This document shows, one piece after another, positions 1 to 11,488 of a DNA stretch of 64,000 bases; position 1 is the first letter of the stretch; every line of letters begins with the position of its first letter. The position numbers were made by a program, and so were the translations under genes. The stretch covers positions 37,814,099 through 37,878,098 of the forward strand of contig CM038470.1 of NCBI GenBank assembly GCA_021464415.1, written 5' to 3'. The notes under the pieces were generated by a model. The model was not told where the DNA came from, did no database searches, and was given only the letters and a program-made list of their open reading frames with translations. The DNA comes from Lonicera japonica. Its lineage: Eukaryota; Streptophyta; Magnoliopsida; Dipsacales; Caprifoliaceae.

Positions 1-871
1 ATTTTTTTTATTTGTAAATAATCACTACACCAAACTTTATAAAGAAACAACTTATAGTTTTAGCAATTCAATTGCCTCTTTCAATAGTTTTAATAGTTTT
101 AAAGCCCTTTTTATAAATATAAAAAATATATATTATATACTTGAGGATATCCTATTTATATTTGGTAATGGAAACATATAATTTAACATTGATACAAATG
201 TCACATGGTTGAATGTAAAAGTTCAATTTTTTTGGAAGTCTCAAATTGGGTATCTCAATTTTAGCATAAAACTCACTTAACCTCTTTTACTATTTTAATA
301 TTTTTAAAGTCACTTTATAAATCTAAAAAAGTATATTTTATATATTCTTGAGAATATCCTATTTCTAATTGCTAATGGAGAATTCAATTTAAGATACAAA
401 TGTTAGATGGATGGATTTGTGTAAAAGACAAAAAAAATAGCTATAATTTTGTACTGATGAATTTAATGATAGTAGAATTTTTTTTTTTCAAAACTAAAGA
501 GAGAGTTTGAGTAAGAATACATATCCTTCTCAGATTTGTGGTTAAAAGTTGTTTGCAAGTTTAAAAACTTACAATGTCTTTTATGCTAGCAAAGTCCTTT
601 CCATAATGTTGATGCAAGATTTTAACATTAATTTTAACCGATTGATAAAGGGTATAGTCAGTCAAAAAAATTATATAATTAATTTATGGGTTTTAACTAA
701 TTAAGGTAATATAGTATTACTAACACCTAATAAAGATTAGTATTTAGGGGTGTAAAACTAATTTCCCTTATATTTTATCCTCGCATCAAGTAAAAGAATT
801 TGAAGAATCTTGCTCAAAAGTCTTTTGTCGAGCAATATTATGATCAAATATATATACACATAGATATATAC
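1..871. other. AT-rich edge region, probable WAK intron or 3' flank
   Basis: No coding sequence is recognised. If the WAK-like gene continues on the minus strand, this is its first intron. It contains an imperfect direct duplication listed separately. A CACTACACCAAA sequence at 23-34 resembles a CACTA-type transposon terminus; its reverse complement recurs near 61673-61684. Confidence 0.5.
76..440. repeat. Imperfect tandem duplication, about 205-bp period
   Basis: The stretch from about 76 (cctctttcaatagttttaat) is repeated from about 281 (cctcttttactattttaata). Both copies continue through a shared 'tttataaat', 'gaggatatcctattt'/'gagaatatcctattt' and 'gatacaaatgt' order. The copies are well diverged. 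Confidence 0.55.
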
Positions 872-1832
872 CTTGGCATCCTTGCGGAAGATAGGGGTTG
901 CCTTCGTATCCGCTTTTGCAAGAGCAAATATATCCTGGGCCATTATAGGAGTTGTTGCATTTGGTATTTTCACCACAGGCGTAATACGATTTATTGGAAT
1001 GAAGATGAAAGGATTCACATGTGTCCTCTCCCACAACCCAGTCAAGCACCGCAGGCGACATATATGTATCAACACTGTACATGTCCGTCGGATCGATGTT
1101 AGTGAAACCATACCAGTCTTGGTCGGCCAAGAAGGCAAAGCCACACGGGTTAAAATCCTTTACATATGAGAAGTTGTCGAATGTGTGGACGGTTGTGTTT
1201 AAGTACTTGACACCCTTGGGTATCTCGGTGCGGCAACACCCCACGCCGGAACAACCACCGTCCTCCTTGTCTGTCAAGTTGACCCGGTCGTAGCACAGAG
1301 ACATACAGCCGCTCGTGAAGCGCGTGCCCTCCCCATCCACCATAAATGCTGCAGTGTCACAGCCGATAGCAATGAATTTGTTTTTGTCTGGTGAAAGGGT
1401 GAATGGGGTACCTCTCAAGTCGACTGTGTGGTCGCTAGCCATGAGCCTACCTTCCGTACTGTTGTAGCAATCGAAAGCCCTGAAAACGTTGGTGACGGCT
1501 GTCCCAGTCTCTACAGATATATTCAGGATTTCAAAGCCACCAAGCCAAAGCCTCTCTTTTTTGTTTTGGTCATCGCCACCATCTTCAATTCCATATCGGT
1601 CAGTATAAGCGCATCTTAACTTGAAATCTTTGTTCTTGTAACACCCTTTGACAATCCCAAAAGGGTATGGGACAATTTCATTCCCACATTTATCATCGCA
1701 TTCGGGCTTTACAGTTTGCGGTGGTGGGGGTGCTACTACAGCGGGTGACTCAGCCGCCAGTAGAAGTACTAGAAAGACGAACCTCACCAGACTCCAATGT
1801 TGTTGCTGGATTTGGTGGATCACTACTTTCAT
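872..1832 (-). CDS. Wall-associated receptor kinase-like protein, first exon only
   Basis: First exon (320 codons plus one base) of a WAK/WAK-like receptor, a plasma-membrane protein whose extracellular part binds cell-wall pectin. The ATG at 1832 is followed by a hydrophobic signal segment (about residues 16-34). A galacturonan-binding WAK domain starts at CDDKCGNEIVPYPFGI (45-60). Next come a cysteine-rich region with GVGCCRTEIPKG (197-207) and an EGF-like cysteine module ending NPYLPQGCQ (about 286-320). After Gln320 the sequence reads AAG|GTATAT, a good phase-1 donor site at 872/871, as WAK exon 1 usually ends; reading on gives low-complexity residues and a stop. Several N-x-S/T sites are present. 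The transmembrane segment and kinase domain are not in the window: downstream exons must lie beyond position 1, or the gene is truncated. No frameshift is seen in the exon. Family assignment is firm; whether it is WAK or WAK-like is not. Confidence 0.87.
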
Positions 1833-1910
1833 TGTAATTAAATTTAACTACCCGAATTGTTTAATTGTTTTATATGCATCTCCTGTTCTTGATTTCGTTG
1901 CTTTCTTTAC

Positions 1911-1920
1911 GTATATATAG
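1911..1920 (-). promoter_or_regulatory. TATA box of the WAK-like gene
   Basis: On the minus strand this reads CTATATATAC, about 80 bp upstream of the ATG at 1832. That leaves room for a start site about 30 bp downstream and a 5' leader of roughly 50 nt. No other TATA-like element is as well placed. Confidence 0.6.
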
Positions 1921-1984
1921 AGAGAAAATTAAAGATCATTGAAATGCAGAAAAAAAAAATGGAGAGGGCCGGGGCGGGGCGGGT

Positions 1985-2102
1985 TGGCTTTTAAGGTACT
2001 TAAACAAATGCCGAGAAAAATGCCGTTAAAACTTTTAACGGCATTTGTACTGCTTATAACGGCATTATGTTAATGTCGAGAAAACCCACTTTTTTTGTAG
2101 TG
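1985..2102 (-). mobile_element. CACTA-type transposon terminal remnant
   Basis: On the minus strand it begins CACTACAAAAAAAGTGGG, the typical start of plant CACTA (En/Spm) termini. It is followed by inverted and direct copies of the subterminal motif ATGCCGTTA. Positions 2018-2046 form a 29-bp palindrome (14-bp arms around one base). Only one end is visible; the mate and transposase are absent. It sits about 65 bp upstream of the WAK TATA box. Confidence 0.6.
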
Positions 2103-3799
2103 TTGTTTGAATTCAGTAGCGGGCCCACACGCCAGAAACTTATTGCAAGGAATTAAGTCGCAAAGAAATTAACGTTTGAAACATCGACGCATCCTAAATG
2201 CATTTTACATATTTTTTTCATAATTTTATCTAGAATTTTTTATGCATAATTTTGTATTAATAATGAATCTTGTTTTATAGGTTTTTATGACTCAATTTTA
2301 AATTTATAATATTTATTAAAATATATATATTTTGTATTAAAATAAATCAAATTATAATTTTTTTATAAAAAATATTAAAAGACAAAGACGACGTTACTTT
2401 TAAAAGACCTTTGGAAATGCTCTAACAGTGTACTTTGCATCTGTTGGTTTATGCGTAACTTTTTTTTTCTATTTTTTTTCTGTGTGTAATTATATATAAC
2501 TTTAGAAAAATCAAAATTTCACAAAAAAAATGTATTTCAACGCATATTTTAAAGAACAGAAATTGAATTACCGAAACTAAAATTTGTTTGCCACTGGTTT
2601 TAAATTATTTTGAGCTCTATATTTTTGACAACAAAATAATTTAAACAATATTCCAAAGTTAGTAAACATATATATATATATATATATATAAGATTTCAAC
2701 TAATTCTCTAAAATTTTGGTTTTTGAAATTTAACTACTCATTCTTTTAATTGGACGTTTTGGTGTTGAAAATTTAATCATTACAATTTTTAGATAGACAA
2801 ATATAGAGTGAAAAGAAGAATTTTTAAAAAAGATTTCTAGTTATTTTCTATAAAATTATTACTATTTTTTTTTTATTTTTTAAGAGGAAGGGCGTGTGGT
2901 TATATAAAATTCTTACACGGCCCTCGTTGAAAATAGTATACTTTTACATAAATTATTTCACAACAAAATTTATATGAAATATTGCAAAAAATTTTATGCA
3001 AAACTAAAATAAAATTATAGCTAGACATAGAGGTGACAACTAAAATTAAATCTTAAATTCCTTCTTTTGGGGGGACTTTAGAATTTGGTACCTGAGTTTG
3101 ATCATTTTTATTATGTGGTCCAGATTTTTTTTTCTAAGGGTGTAATCCCTAGACAATATTCCTCACATAGTTTTTTGAAATATTAACTTTAGTAAGGACC
3201 AGAATCGGGAGATACTGGTTGTAAAACTAAGAGATGCTTTTGCAACCGGGAGATACTATGAGTTCAGTGACCACATCCTTTAAAAACCAATATATTTAAG
3301 AGACCACATTCTTTGAAAAAAAAAATCACATCTTATTAATTTTCAAACTTAAGGGAGCATATCCTAATTTTTTTTTCTAAAGAAAAATTATATCATAAAT
3401 TCAAAAATCAAAAGTATTGGTTTGGAGAAAGAATACTTCAAGTTGTAACAGCAAGGGATCCGCTCTTTGGTTTGAGTCTCCTTTTAAAATTTGTAAAGAG
3501 TTATTTATATTTTAACTCCACCCACCCACCCGCACCCACACATAAAGTTTGACAGCTTTTGCAGTTTCATTCATGAAATTTATTTTGTATAATATCCGTT
3601 CCTAATGTTTGCTGCCGTTTTCACTTAAATCCAAAACTAATCCCAAAGTTAGGTTTTTTGGATAGAAAATGCACGTCTTACTTTGATTTTCAAGCCGCTT
3701 AGATATACATGGCATTTTCTGTCCAAGAAAAAGATAGTGCATTGGATTTTGGACTAAAATGAAAATAGGAGCAAACTGTAAGGACGGGTATTATGAAAA
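2103..3799. other. AT-rich intergenic DNA without recognised genes
   Basis: Contains short homopolymers, an (AT)n run and a CCCACC-rich stretch near 3519-3541. No ORF of note and no recognised transposon end. Confidence 0.6.
2668..2691. repeat. (AT)n microsatellite
   Basis: About 12 uninterrupted AT units. Confidence 0.9.
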
Positions 3800-4180
3800 A
3801 TGAACTTCATGAACAAAAGTGCAAAAGGAGTCAAACTTCATGGCAATAAATATAAATTTAATATCTGTAAAATTTTTAAGAAGACATTAATCGTAAAAAA
3901 TACAACTTATATATGTGTTTTAATATATTTATTATGTGTGAAATATAATGATTGTATAGAGTTTCATTTTAAAGTAAATGAAAATGAAAAAGCCAAAGCC
4001 ATTTTGATACATAGACGACCTGGTATACCTTTGAGATTTGTTTCATTTTTTGGTTCGAGGGTTACTCCATGGGGTGTCCAGTCCACCTTTCGTACTCCTC
4101 GATTAATCTCCGCTCGCGGTGCGTGCTTACCGCTAGCTAAGCATTATTTTGACAACACTGGAAATCAATCTCAGAAGTGA
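3800..4180 (+). other. Unrecognised open frame, probably not a gene
   Basis: An open frame of about 120 codons with no recognised domain. The first half is AT-rich and lysine/isoleucine-rich. The second half crosses the GC-richer SINE-like stretch on the other strand, which explains the lack of stops. I do not consider it a supported protein. Confidence 0.15.
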
Positions 4181-4300
4181 CAAGTTAACCTTAAAATTGT
4201 CTCAGTGGCAGCCTTGTATTGAAGGAAATTGTGATAATTAATATCCTTTTTGGTTCTCCTTCGGTGGTTTGAACCTGCTGTCGGACATGCTTGCCATTAT
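4040..4300 (-). mobile_element. Possible tRNA-derived SINE remnant
   Basis: On the minus strand GGTTCAAACC (about 4265-4274) resembles the B box of a tRNA-type polymerase III promoter. It is followed after about 130-200 bp by a GC-richer body (GCGGTAAGCACGCACCGCG, GGTGGACTGGACACCCC) of a kind I associate with plant SINE bodies. The A box is poor and no clean target duplication was found, so this is tentative. Confidence 0.3.
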
Positions 4301-4440
4301 CGACGACATCAAGCTAGAAATTTTCTATTAAACTTGATGTTTCTTATATTTTTTTTTCACTGTGTAGATCCGTTAATCGAGAGGCCTACTGGGTAGTCAA
4401 GCACAATAAATATACGGGCTACCTAGACTTTTGAGCTAGG

Positions 4441-5240
4441 GATGGGGCCACTCTTAGAATAGTGGGGCCAGTGAGGCCCCTTAATATAAAATATAAGTGT
4501 AGATAGGGTGAATTTTGGTTACATTTGGGTGGGTTGAATATAATTGACACCACTTAACTTTAGAAAAATTAGTTAAGAGTTTGGTCAAATTATAAAAAAT
4601 AATTTAAAATTATGTAGCACAATCATATTTTTCTTAAAAATCACAAAACATGTCCAAAGAATTTAAAAAACTATGTCCCAAATGCATTTTGAATGCTAGA
4701 GAAGCATTTAGACCTGTTTTTGGGTATGTTGTACTTTTTTGACCCGAGTAGCATTGCTCATCATTTTCTTCCATTTATAATTTAATTATTATAGTTGATG
4801 CAAAATTTGGTAATTCATTATTAAATGATTCCACTCAACAAGATTTTCTAGCTACGCCAGCTAAGCTATTTATATGTGCCCTTTATCCTAAAGTAAAAGT
4901 AATATTGCTTTGATATGTGACACTTAAAATCAAAAGAGACATTTTAAATCAAAAGGTCTAAAGTTACAGTAGGAAGGAATATTAATACAAGGTCAAAAGG
5001 AAATTTCAATATGAATAAAGACACAAATGGCAATTTGCAGTCATTGTTTTGTGTACTTTTCCAAAGAGCAAGACAAACTCTACTGAAAAGGAAATTCCAC
5101 GCACGAGGAAGATGAGGACGACTTGGTATTTAGATTTACATGTTTTGTTGACTAGGTCAAATTAGAAATTTAGTTAAGAGAGCAATATCCCATTGACGAG
5201 AAAAAACTTAGCAAGCAACCACAACATTTCAAAAGTGTGA
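4441..5240 (+). repeat. Dispersed repeat R1, copy 1
   Basis: A unit starting near 'gataagtgtatatagggtg' and running through 'ggtcaaaaggaaatttca', 'caaatggcaatttgcagtca' and 'gaggaagatgagga'. Related copies lie at 6170-6480, 12514-13364, 15365-15655, 38613-38938 and 59264-60275. No coding capacity. In later copies it directly adjoins a Helitron, so it is the sequence the Helitron inserted into or moved next to. Confidence 0.75.
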
Positions 5241-5757
5241 TCGCACACTAATCGCATTGTTCGTCTTGAAACCGTGATTTAAACCCTTCTATGGGTACAA
5301 GAGAGCACCGTATTTTTCTTGAATTCTTAACAAACCATGATCCCTTATAAACCTATCAATTTTTTCACAATGTTCTCATGTGGGATGTACAATTTTTTAA
5401 TTAATTTTTCCATCTCAAGTAGCTCACTTTGGGTTACAATTTCTCATTCACCCCATAATCATTTTGAGTACATAAATATACAATTTCGATATCCTCACAG
5501 AGGAGAAGACAAATCATAAATAACTTTTCACAACCGAGTATGAGATTCCATTGAAAATTACCCTAAAAATGGTATTTTTTACCCATTTTTCCAACACTAC
5601 CAAGGTAAATCCTTTCTTAAAACTTCTTTTTAATATTAGTTATATTTCTTGATTAATTGCTTAATATTATTAATACTATTATTTTTGCATTGTATTGTTA
5701 TAATTTATCGTAATTGTTCACATTTGATATTTGAGTATATGATGTAGTATTATTAAT
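5241..5757. other. Intergenic, no recognised feature
   Basis: AT-rich with short ORFs only; nothing supported on either strand. Confidence 0.5.
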
Positions 5758-6045
5758 AAAATTTTATGCCTCTAAATATGATCTTTATGTGTTTTGAATT
5801 TTGCCAGACGCACCCCTCTCCCAACCACCACCCCCCCCCCCCCCACAGCTATTTCTGGGTCTGCCACTGTGGGGTGGGTGGGTGTTGGTTTGGTTTTCTT
5901 TGATTAGAGCTTAAAATTTTATGCCTCTAAATATGCTCTTTATGTGTTCTGAATTTTGCCAACCCACCCTCAGCTCCTTGCCCAGATTTCTAGGTCTGCC
6001 ACTGTGGGGTGGGTGGGTATTGGTTTGGTCTTGTTTGATTAGAGC
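5758..6045 (+). repeat. Two-copy tandem repeat, 130-155-bp units
   Basis: Unit 1 (5758-5911) and unit 2 (5912-6045) both run from 'aaaattttatgcctctaaat' to 'tttgattagagc'. Both contain 'ggtctgccactgtggggtgg'. Unit 1 additionally carries a long poly-C run (about 5829-5844). A more diverged third copy lies near 6520-6590. Confidence 0.75.
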
Positions 6046-6169
6046 CGACCTCCTCACTCACAGCTGACCTCTCTTGTGTCATACAACTTGAGCCGGACTG
6101 TTTTACTGGTGTTGAACAACCAAAGGAAGACCTCTATCATACCGGACAACAAATACCGAACACTTCAAC

Positions 6170-6480
6170 CACCGGACCACTGTGCAAGGAAATTTCATTA
6201 TGAAAAAAGAAACATACCCCAATTTGTATTTATTGTTGTGTACTTTTCCAAAGAGCCAGACAAATTCTACTAAAAAGGAAATTCCACTGACAAAGAAGAT
6301 GAGGACCACTTAGAATTGAGATATATATATTTTGCTAATTAGGTCGAATTAGAAATTCAGCTAAGAGAGCGACGTCCCATTGACGAGGAAAATGACGAAG
6401 ACTTGTTGTTTAGATTAGATATATTCTCACTATAACAAAAAGCGCTAACTAACACACCGATTTGATACTGTCTTAAACCA
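6170..6480 (+). repeat. Dispersed repeat R1, copy 2 (3' part)
   Basis: Matches the later part of R1 ('aaggaaatttcattatgaaa', 'gacgaagacttgttgtttag'). It ends with a CACTA-like segment (tctcactataacaaaaagcg) followed by the 'taaaccatgttaaatttt' block seen in the other copies. Confidence 0.7.
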
Positions 6481-7260
6481 TGTTAAATTTTCGAAAATAA
6501 ATTTATTAGGACCTCAAGTCGGGTAGGGTGGGGTGAGGGTCTGTATTTGTTTGGTTTGGTTTTGTTTGATTATAGCTTACCCCCTCACTCGAGCCTGTCA
6601 ACCAGAGATGACCTCTTTACTTGTGTGGGATAACTGATCAAAGCCGAACCTCTATCAGCTGAACATCTAGAGCCGAACTCCCGAACTACTAGACCATTAT
6701 GCAGGATCGCTCAAGCACCTTTGTGCTCGCTACTCATGCCCTTAAGTGCTCAATCCCACGCTCACATGTGCTTGCCACTCGAGCTCGTCCACATGCTCCA
6801 TAATTTCACTTTCAAACTCAATTTGATCCCTTGTAACGATCTTGAGTTTGAGGAAGGATGTTAACTTATATAATTCAATTATATATTTGAATATCCTTTA
6901 GTTGTATAATTGATTTTTTCAATTTGATCCTCCCAAAATCCTCTACCAAGATTAAATGACAATGCTATTGTACGTGTATTCCATATATATCTCATGTATA
7001 GAGCCTATATAAAGGATCTTTACGTGCACAATTCAATAATCAATCCAATACAATATAATTCTCTGTTTTCTTTTTATTAATAGATTTAGTTATGTTCTAA
7101 GTAATTATTGTTTTTACACTTCGATACAATGGTAGAATAATAAAAAAAATTAGCTAAGGCAAATATAACTCTTCAAAAATAAATTTATTATGGGCCGGTG
7201 TGGTGAGTCCCATTGAAAGATGATATCATCTTGTTATTTAGATTTAGTATACATATCCTA
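6481..7260 (+). repeat. Duplicated block, copy A (pairs with 25348-26135)
   Basis: Colinear with 25348-26135 in the same orientation. It starts at 'aaataaatttattagg', continues through 'ctagaccattatgcaggatc' and 'gtgcttgccactcgagctcg', includes the short LTR at 6859-7117, and ends at 'gatatcatcttgttatttag'. Confidence 0.8.
6859..7117 (+). repeat. Short LTR (3' LTR or solo LTR), about 259 bp
   Basis: It begins TGTTAAC directly after a polypurine-like GAGGAAGGA and ends ...TTTTTACA. It contains a TATA box in 'gcctatataaaggatc' near 6995. This layout (PPT, TG...CA, internal TATA) is that of a small Copia-type LTR. The paralogue at 25710-25983 has lost the terminal TG. Confidence 0.6.
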
Positions 7261-7330
7261 ATACAGAAAATGATGAACCTCGCCTTTTGTTTAGCCATCG
7301 AACTAGAACAAAGGAAGCCTATAGACCCGA

Positions 7331-7603
7331 CATTGTAGTACTATGACATCTGGAATTTGCTGAGAGAAAATCGGTATCCCAAAAATGCCGATAAGGGAAC
7401 AAGGGTTGCCCTCTATATGTAGATTAGCTGCACGATTCATCATCTACGCCGGGATATTATATCGAAGGAAACATGAAGGCATCCACTTACAGTTCTTGAG
7501 GGAAGGCCAATTTTTACCAGTGATCGAGAAATTCATATTGGAGATTGTGGGCCTCACATGAGGGGACACGCCTTGGAAAAGAAGATCCTACAACAAGGTT
7601 AAC
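7331..7603 (+). pseudogene. Ty3/gypsy integrase zinc-finger fragment, frameshifted
   Basis: Three successive frames read as the stretch between RNase H and integrase core of Tat-type Gypsy polyproteins: YYDIWNLLRENRYPKNADKG from about 7340; then after a frame change IYAGILYRRKHEGIHLQ (about 7442-7495); then after another EIHIGDCGPHMRGHALEKK (about 7529-7585). The last part matches the E-x-H...G-x-C-G-x-H zinc-binding motif of these integrases. An in-frame TAG follows the first segment. No catalytic core, LTRs or other domains are nearby, so this is an isolated relic of about 270 bp. Confidence 0.65.
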
Positions 7604-8025
7604 GCTAGTCAACAATAAAACTAGACTACAACGAACATGTTCGCGAGTGCGCCAAGTAATTAATTCTTGAGTTTCTAAGTATAAATAGACTTTTTATCAA
7701 CAATCAAAAACTGTGAAATTGCATAAGAAGATGGCTTCACTAAGAAACTATACATATGAATTGTCTCTATTAATTAATTCTTCCCTTGAGAAAAGAGTCT
7801 ATAAATTATAAAGCAAGGCGTTTGGTTTTTTATTTTTTGGTGTCAATTAAAATATTGCTTTGCTGTTTTCCCAGAAGAAAATTGATATATATGGAAAATA
7901 AAATAAAAAGTACTTCTGTTGCAACATAAGATTCTTTTTCTTCCGTTGAGAAATGTTTGTTCTTTTTTTTTTTATTGGTTCAAAAATTAAATGTGGATCG
8001 CACGTATTACATATTTGTAGTTACA

Positions 8026-8051
8026 ATATATATATATATATATATATATAT
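8026..8051. repeat. (AT)n microsatellite
   Basis: About 13 uninterrupted dinucleotide units. Confidence 0.9.
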
Positions 8052-8994
8052 CTGTGACTTTATATGTGCATGTATTATATATTTTTAGTAACTTTATATG
8101 TGCATGTAGTGTGAACTTCAAAGGAGAAAAGATATAGAACTCATTCAAAAAGATCCAAATACAACAACCGAACTCTAATTTTCTCTTGACTTAATTATCT
8201 GCAATTATGTTTCTTCGATTAATTGTTGAGAATTAAACTAATTACATGAAATCTCCTCCACCGTTGTATGACATTATTAATTTTAATTTGGGGTTATTAA
8301 TTTTGACTTTAGGTTATGTTAATATGTTCCTCTTAATTAGACTTTGGATGCCAAAGTATTAAATAATATATATTTCGAGTCCAGTATAGCTGGATTCCAT
8401 TGATCAAAGGAGTCAACCTTTAACTCTTTTAACAAATTGATTCGATTTGCCTATTTTGCCCCTCGATTTTTGTTTTTGATAAAATGGTATCGTATGAGGG
8501 GAAACACAGGCGAAATAAATATGTGCGTCAATAAAACTAAACCATATTCATACGTCGCATCTGCTTTCGTATCTCATAAATAGGATGTAAAGAAGATAAA
8601 AAAGGAAGGAAGACTTAATAAAATAAGTAAATGTTTACATGTGGGCTCCACAAAACTGTCACATACATGCAAATATAAAAACTATGTTAAAAAAAAAAAG
8701 CTTTACATACCAGAAAAAATTGATAACATTCAAATTTTCATTGACCTAATAATAAGTGAGTAGGTGTATATTATTCAATTCATGAGAAGCTAGTATAAGT
8801 TTACATAGTCACTGTTTATGGGCCAATACGACATTTTTACACTTATACTCGCTCTTCATGATTCGAGTAACATATAATTACACACTTATCATCAGACGAA
8901 AGAAAATAGAATTTTATCAAGTATTTTTTGATACGCAAATAGCGGCTGTTTAAGAAATATATCATTATTAGCATGCAATTAGGAAAAAAGGAGA

Positions 8995-9015
8995 GGGTGG
9001 GGGTGGGGGGTGGGG
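8995..9015 (+). other. G-quadruplex-type G tract
   Basis: Four runs of 3, 5, 6 and 4 guanines separated by single T residues. This meets the strict G4 consensus with minimal loops, in otherwise AT-rich surroundings. Confidence 0.8.
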
Positions 9016-9304
9016 TTGGAAGACCAGCAAAAGTGGAGGAGACTTTTGATGGAGCATCAGCCATGTGAAAAGAAGACACAAAAGCAGTAGGACCGAATTT
9101 TCTTCGTCAAACTCATGTCAATATGAAAATAACATTTTTCTAGAAAATTAAAAATAATAATTATTCTGGATCACGAAAAATTCAACTTAGGTAGTGTCGT
9201 TTTCATAAAATTTTAAAAGGTGCCCTTTTTTTATCAAGGATAAAGTTTGAGACTTTTTTTTTTGGTTAAAGGATAATAATTTCATTGCATCAGTTCGAAT
9301 GACA

Positions 9305-9615
9305 TAATTAAAAAAAAAATCGAATCCAATTATATGTTCCTAGCTAATTTTCCAAATAAATATTTAACAATAGTATATTTCCAAAAAGGTCCCTTATTAA
9401 ATGGATTTACACAATTAATTCAAAATCGTAAAATCAACCATCAATTTTTAATAACATATTCATCATATATCCAAATTCAAATCTAAACTAATTTGTCAAT
9501 ACAAATTCAAAAACTTTTTAAAAAGAGTCAGCTAGTAAATATAGCAATTACAACTTTCCAGCTAACTTGGTGGGTGAATATCAACATTTCAGCATTAGAA
9601 CCATAAAAATATTTC
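9305..9615 (+). repeat. Diverged copy of the 60-62 kb tandem repeat
   Basis: Shares 'ttttccaaataaatattt', 'aaatggatttacacaatt', 'gtcagctagtaaatatagca' and 'agcattagaaccataaaaa' in the same order as 60309-60590 and 61177-61450. Confidence 0.75.
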
Positions 9616-9854
9616 GTAACAAATGACAACATTGAAAATAGTATCACCTCACAATTCAGATATAATGATGGAAAAGTGACTATTACACAAAATACATGTG
9701 GACAATGCAACTAAAAAATATTAGAAGTATCAATGAAAAATGTCGTAGTGCCCAGAAAAAAAAAATGTTTTACGAACAAAATTAATGGTTAAAGGAATGA
9801 GGTGATCAAAAATGTTGATGGAATAAACATGATATTGTAAAAGCATGTAATATA

Positions 9855-10015
9855 TTTAACATAGGTCCATTACTGTTAAAATATATATATATATATATTT
9901 TAATATTATGGTTTAAAAATAATTTGTGTATGACTTCAATTTAACATAGGTCCATTACTGTTAGATTATTAATAAATTTTTTAATAGTATGCGTTAAAAA
10001 AGAATTTATGTATGG
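9855..10015 (+). repeat. Two-copy direct repeat, about 85-bp period
   Basis: 'ttaacataggtccattactg' occurs at about 9857 and 9941. Each copy is followed by an AT-rich tract and a 'tta..tatg..ttaaaaa' segment. Confidence 0.6.
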
Positions 10016-11488
10016 ATACAAAAGGCACGTGTGGGTTCGCTTGTTATGGAAAAAAATAAAATTAAATTAAGTACCAGGCTAATCCAACTACAAAGAACAA
10101 ATTAAATTATGACCAACAGCGCAAAAAAAATAAAAATTTGTATATATTAACATAATTGGTATATATCCTATTACCAGTTTACAAGCATACCCCGTCAAGA
10201 ACCGAAAAACAACAACCCGTAAAACTTTGTGCCATCTACAAAAGTTGTAGAGGACAATTTGCCCACATCTTTTATATAACAAAATATATATGTTGCAAAG
10301 ATGTACTATCGAACTATCTAAGAACGAATTATATCTGAGTTGAAAAAGATATGCAACAACTCTGAACATAAAAAGATGTGTAATTAAATGAACAAGTTAA
10401 ATATATTTGAGTTGCAAAAGTTATGCAACAATATTTATGAATGTGGGTAACTAAATCAAAAAGGTAAAGATATCTGATGAAATAATGTGCAATATATTTG
10501 TACATCACTAGATAACTCTTCATATACGTTACCAACCTAGTTAGTAGCAACAAACTAGGAGAATATTACTTAAAGCACAAGGGTCAAAATTGGTAAAATA
10601 CCAAATATAAACCCAAAACTAATAAAAATAAATAAAAAATTCAGGGTGTCCTTGTGCCAAAATATGGTTATTCATCCCAATGCTTGGACTTAGAACTAAT
10701 ATAGGTTAAACGGATTGTCCTTTTGTCCTTTAACCTAATTTTCTAAAAAAAATAAAAATTAAAAGAGGAGGAATGACATTTACTCATAAAATAGGTATGA
10801 AATTGAGAGTTTACTCTAACTTATTTGTCACCTGCTCACCAAAATCAATTCTTTCGCTATCATTTTCAATCATGTTATTAAATGAAACCATACTACGTAC
10901 ACAATTCATATTTTTATACATACCGAGAAATTAAAATGAATGTATGACATGAAATGGTTTGATTGTATCTTGCACTATGCGCATATTTTATCTAGCTTCT
11001 CATCTTGCATAATCTTCAAACGAAGGTAACTAAATCAACAAGGTAAATATATCTTACGAAATGAAATATATGAGTTGCAAAAGTTATGCAACAATATTTA
11101 TGAAGGTTGGTAACTAAATCAAGAAGGTAAATATATCTGACGAATTAATGTGCAAAGGAAAGGTCTAAAACTTTTTTTTCCCTTAAGAATTATATAAATC
11201 CTATGAGAAGGGAAAAAATATTATCACATAATCGATTTACTGCATTTCTATTTGTAATTACATATTATTGGTGTAACGTTATTTTTGTGTGCTTCCAGAG
11301 TTTTTGTTTTTATTTTTAATTTTTTAATATAGTTTACTTAATTACATAAATAATTATGCAATTATAATTACCCAGTCCCGTTCCCAATTTATTAATTTTT
11401 TTTATACATGGGGTACATAGACATGTTGAGCCTGGGATGGGGCCACTCTTAGAATAGTGGGGTCAATGAGACCACTTAATATAAAAAA

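Larger units (their letters stand above)
7604..10288. other. AT-rich intergenic DNA, no gene recognised
   Basis: Contains a (TA)n run (8026-8051), a G-rich tract (8995-9015), a diverged copy (about 9305-9615) of the repeat that is tandemly duplicated at 60309-62066, and a two-copy repeat at 9855-10015. Small ORFs here have no recognisable domain. Confidence 0.6.

Noticed and set aside
23..2102. A CACTA element spanning the WAK exon (CACTAC at 23, GTAGTG at 2102)
   Set aside because: The two ends do not match beyond the first bases and the flanking trinucleotides differ, so gene capture is not supported.
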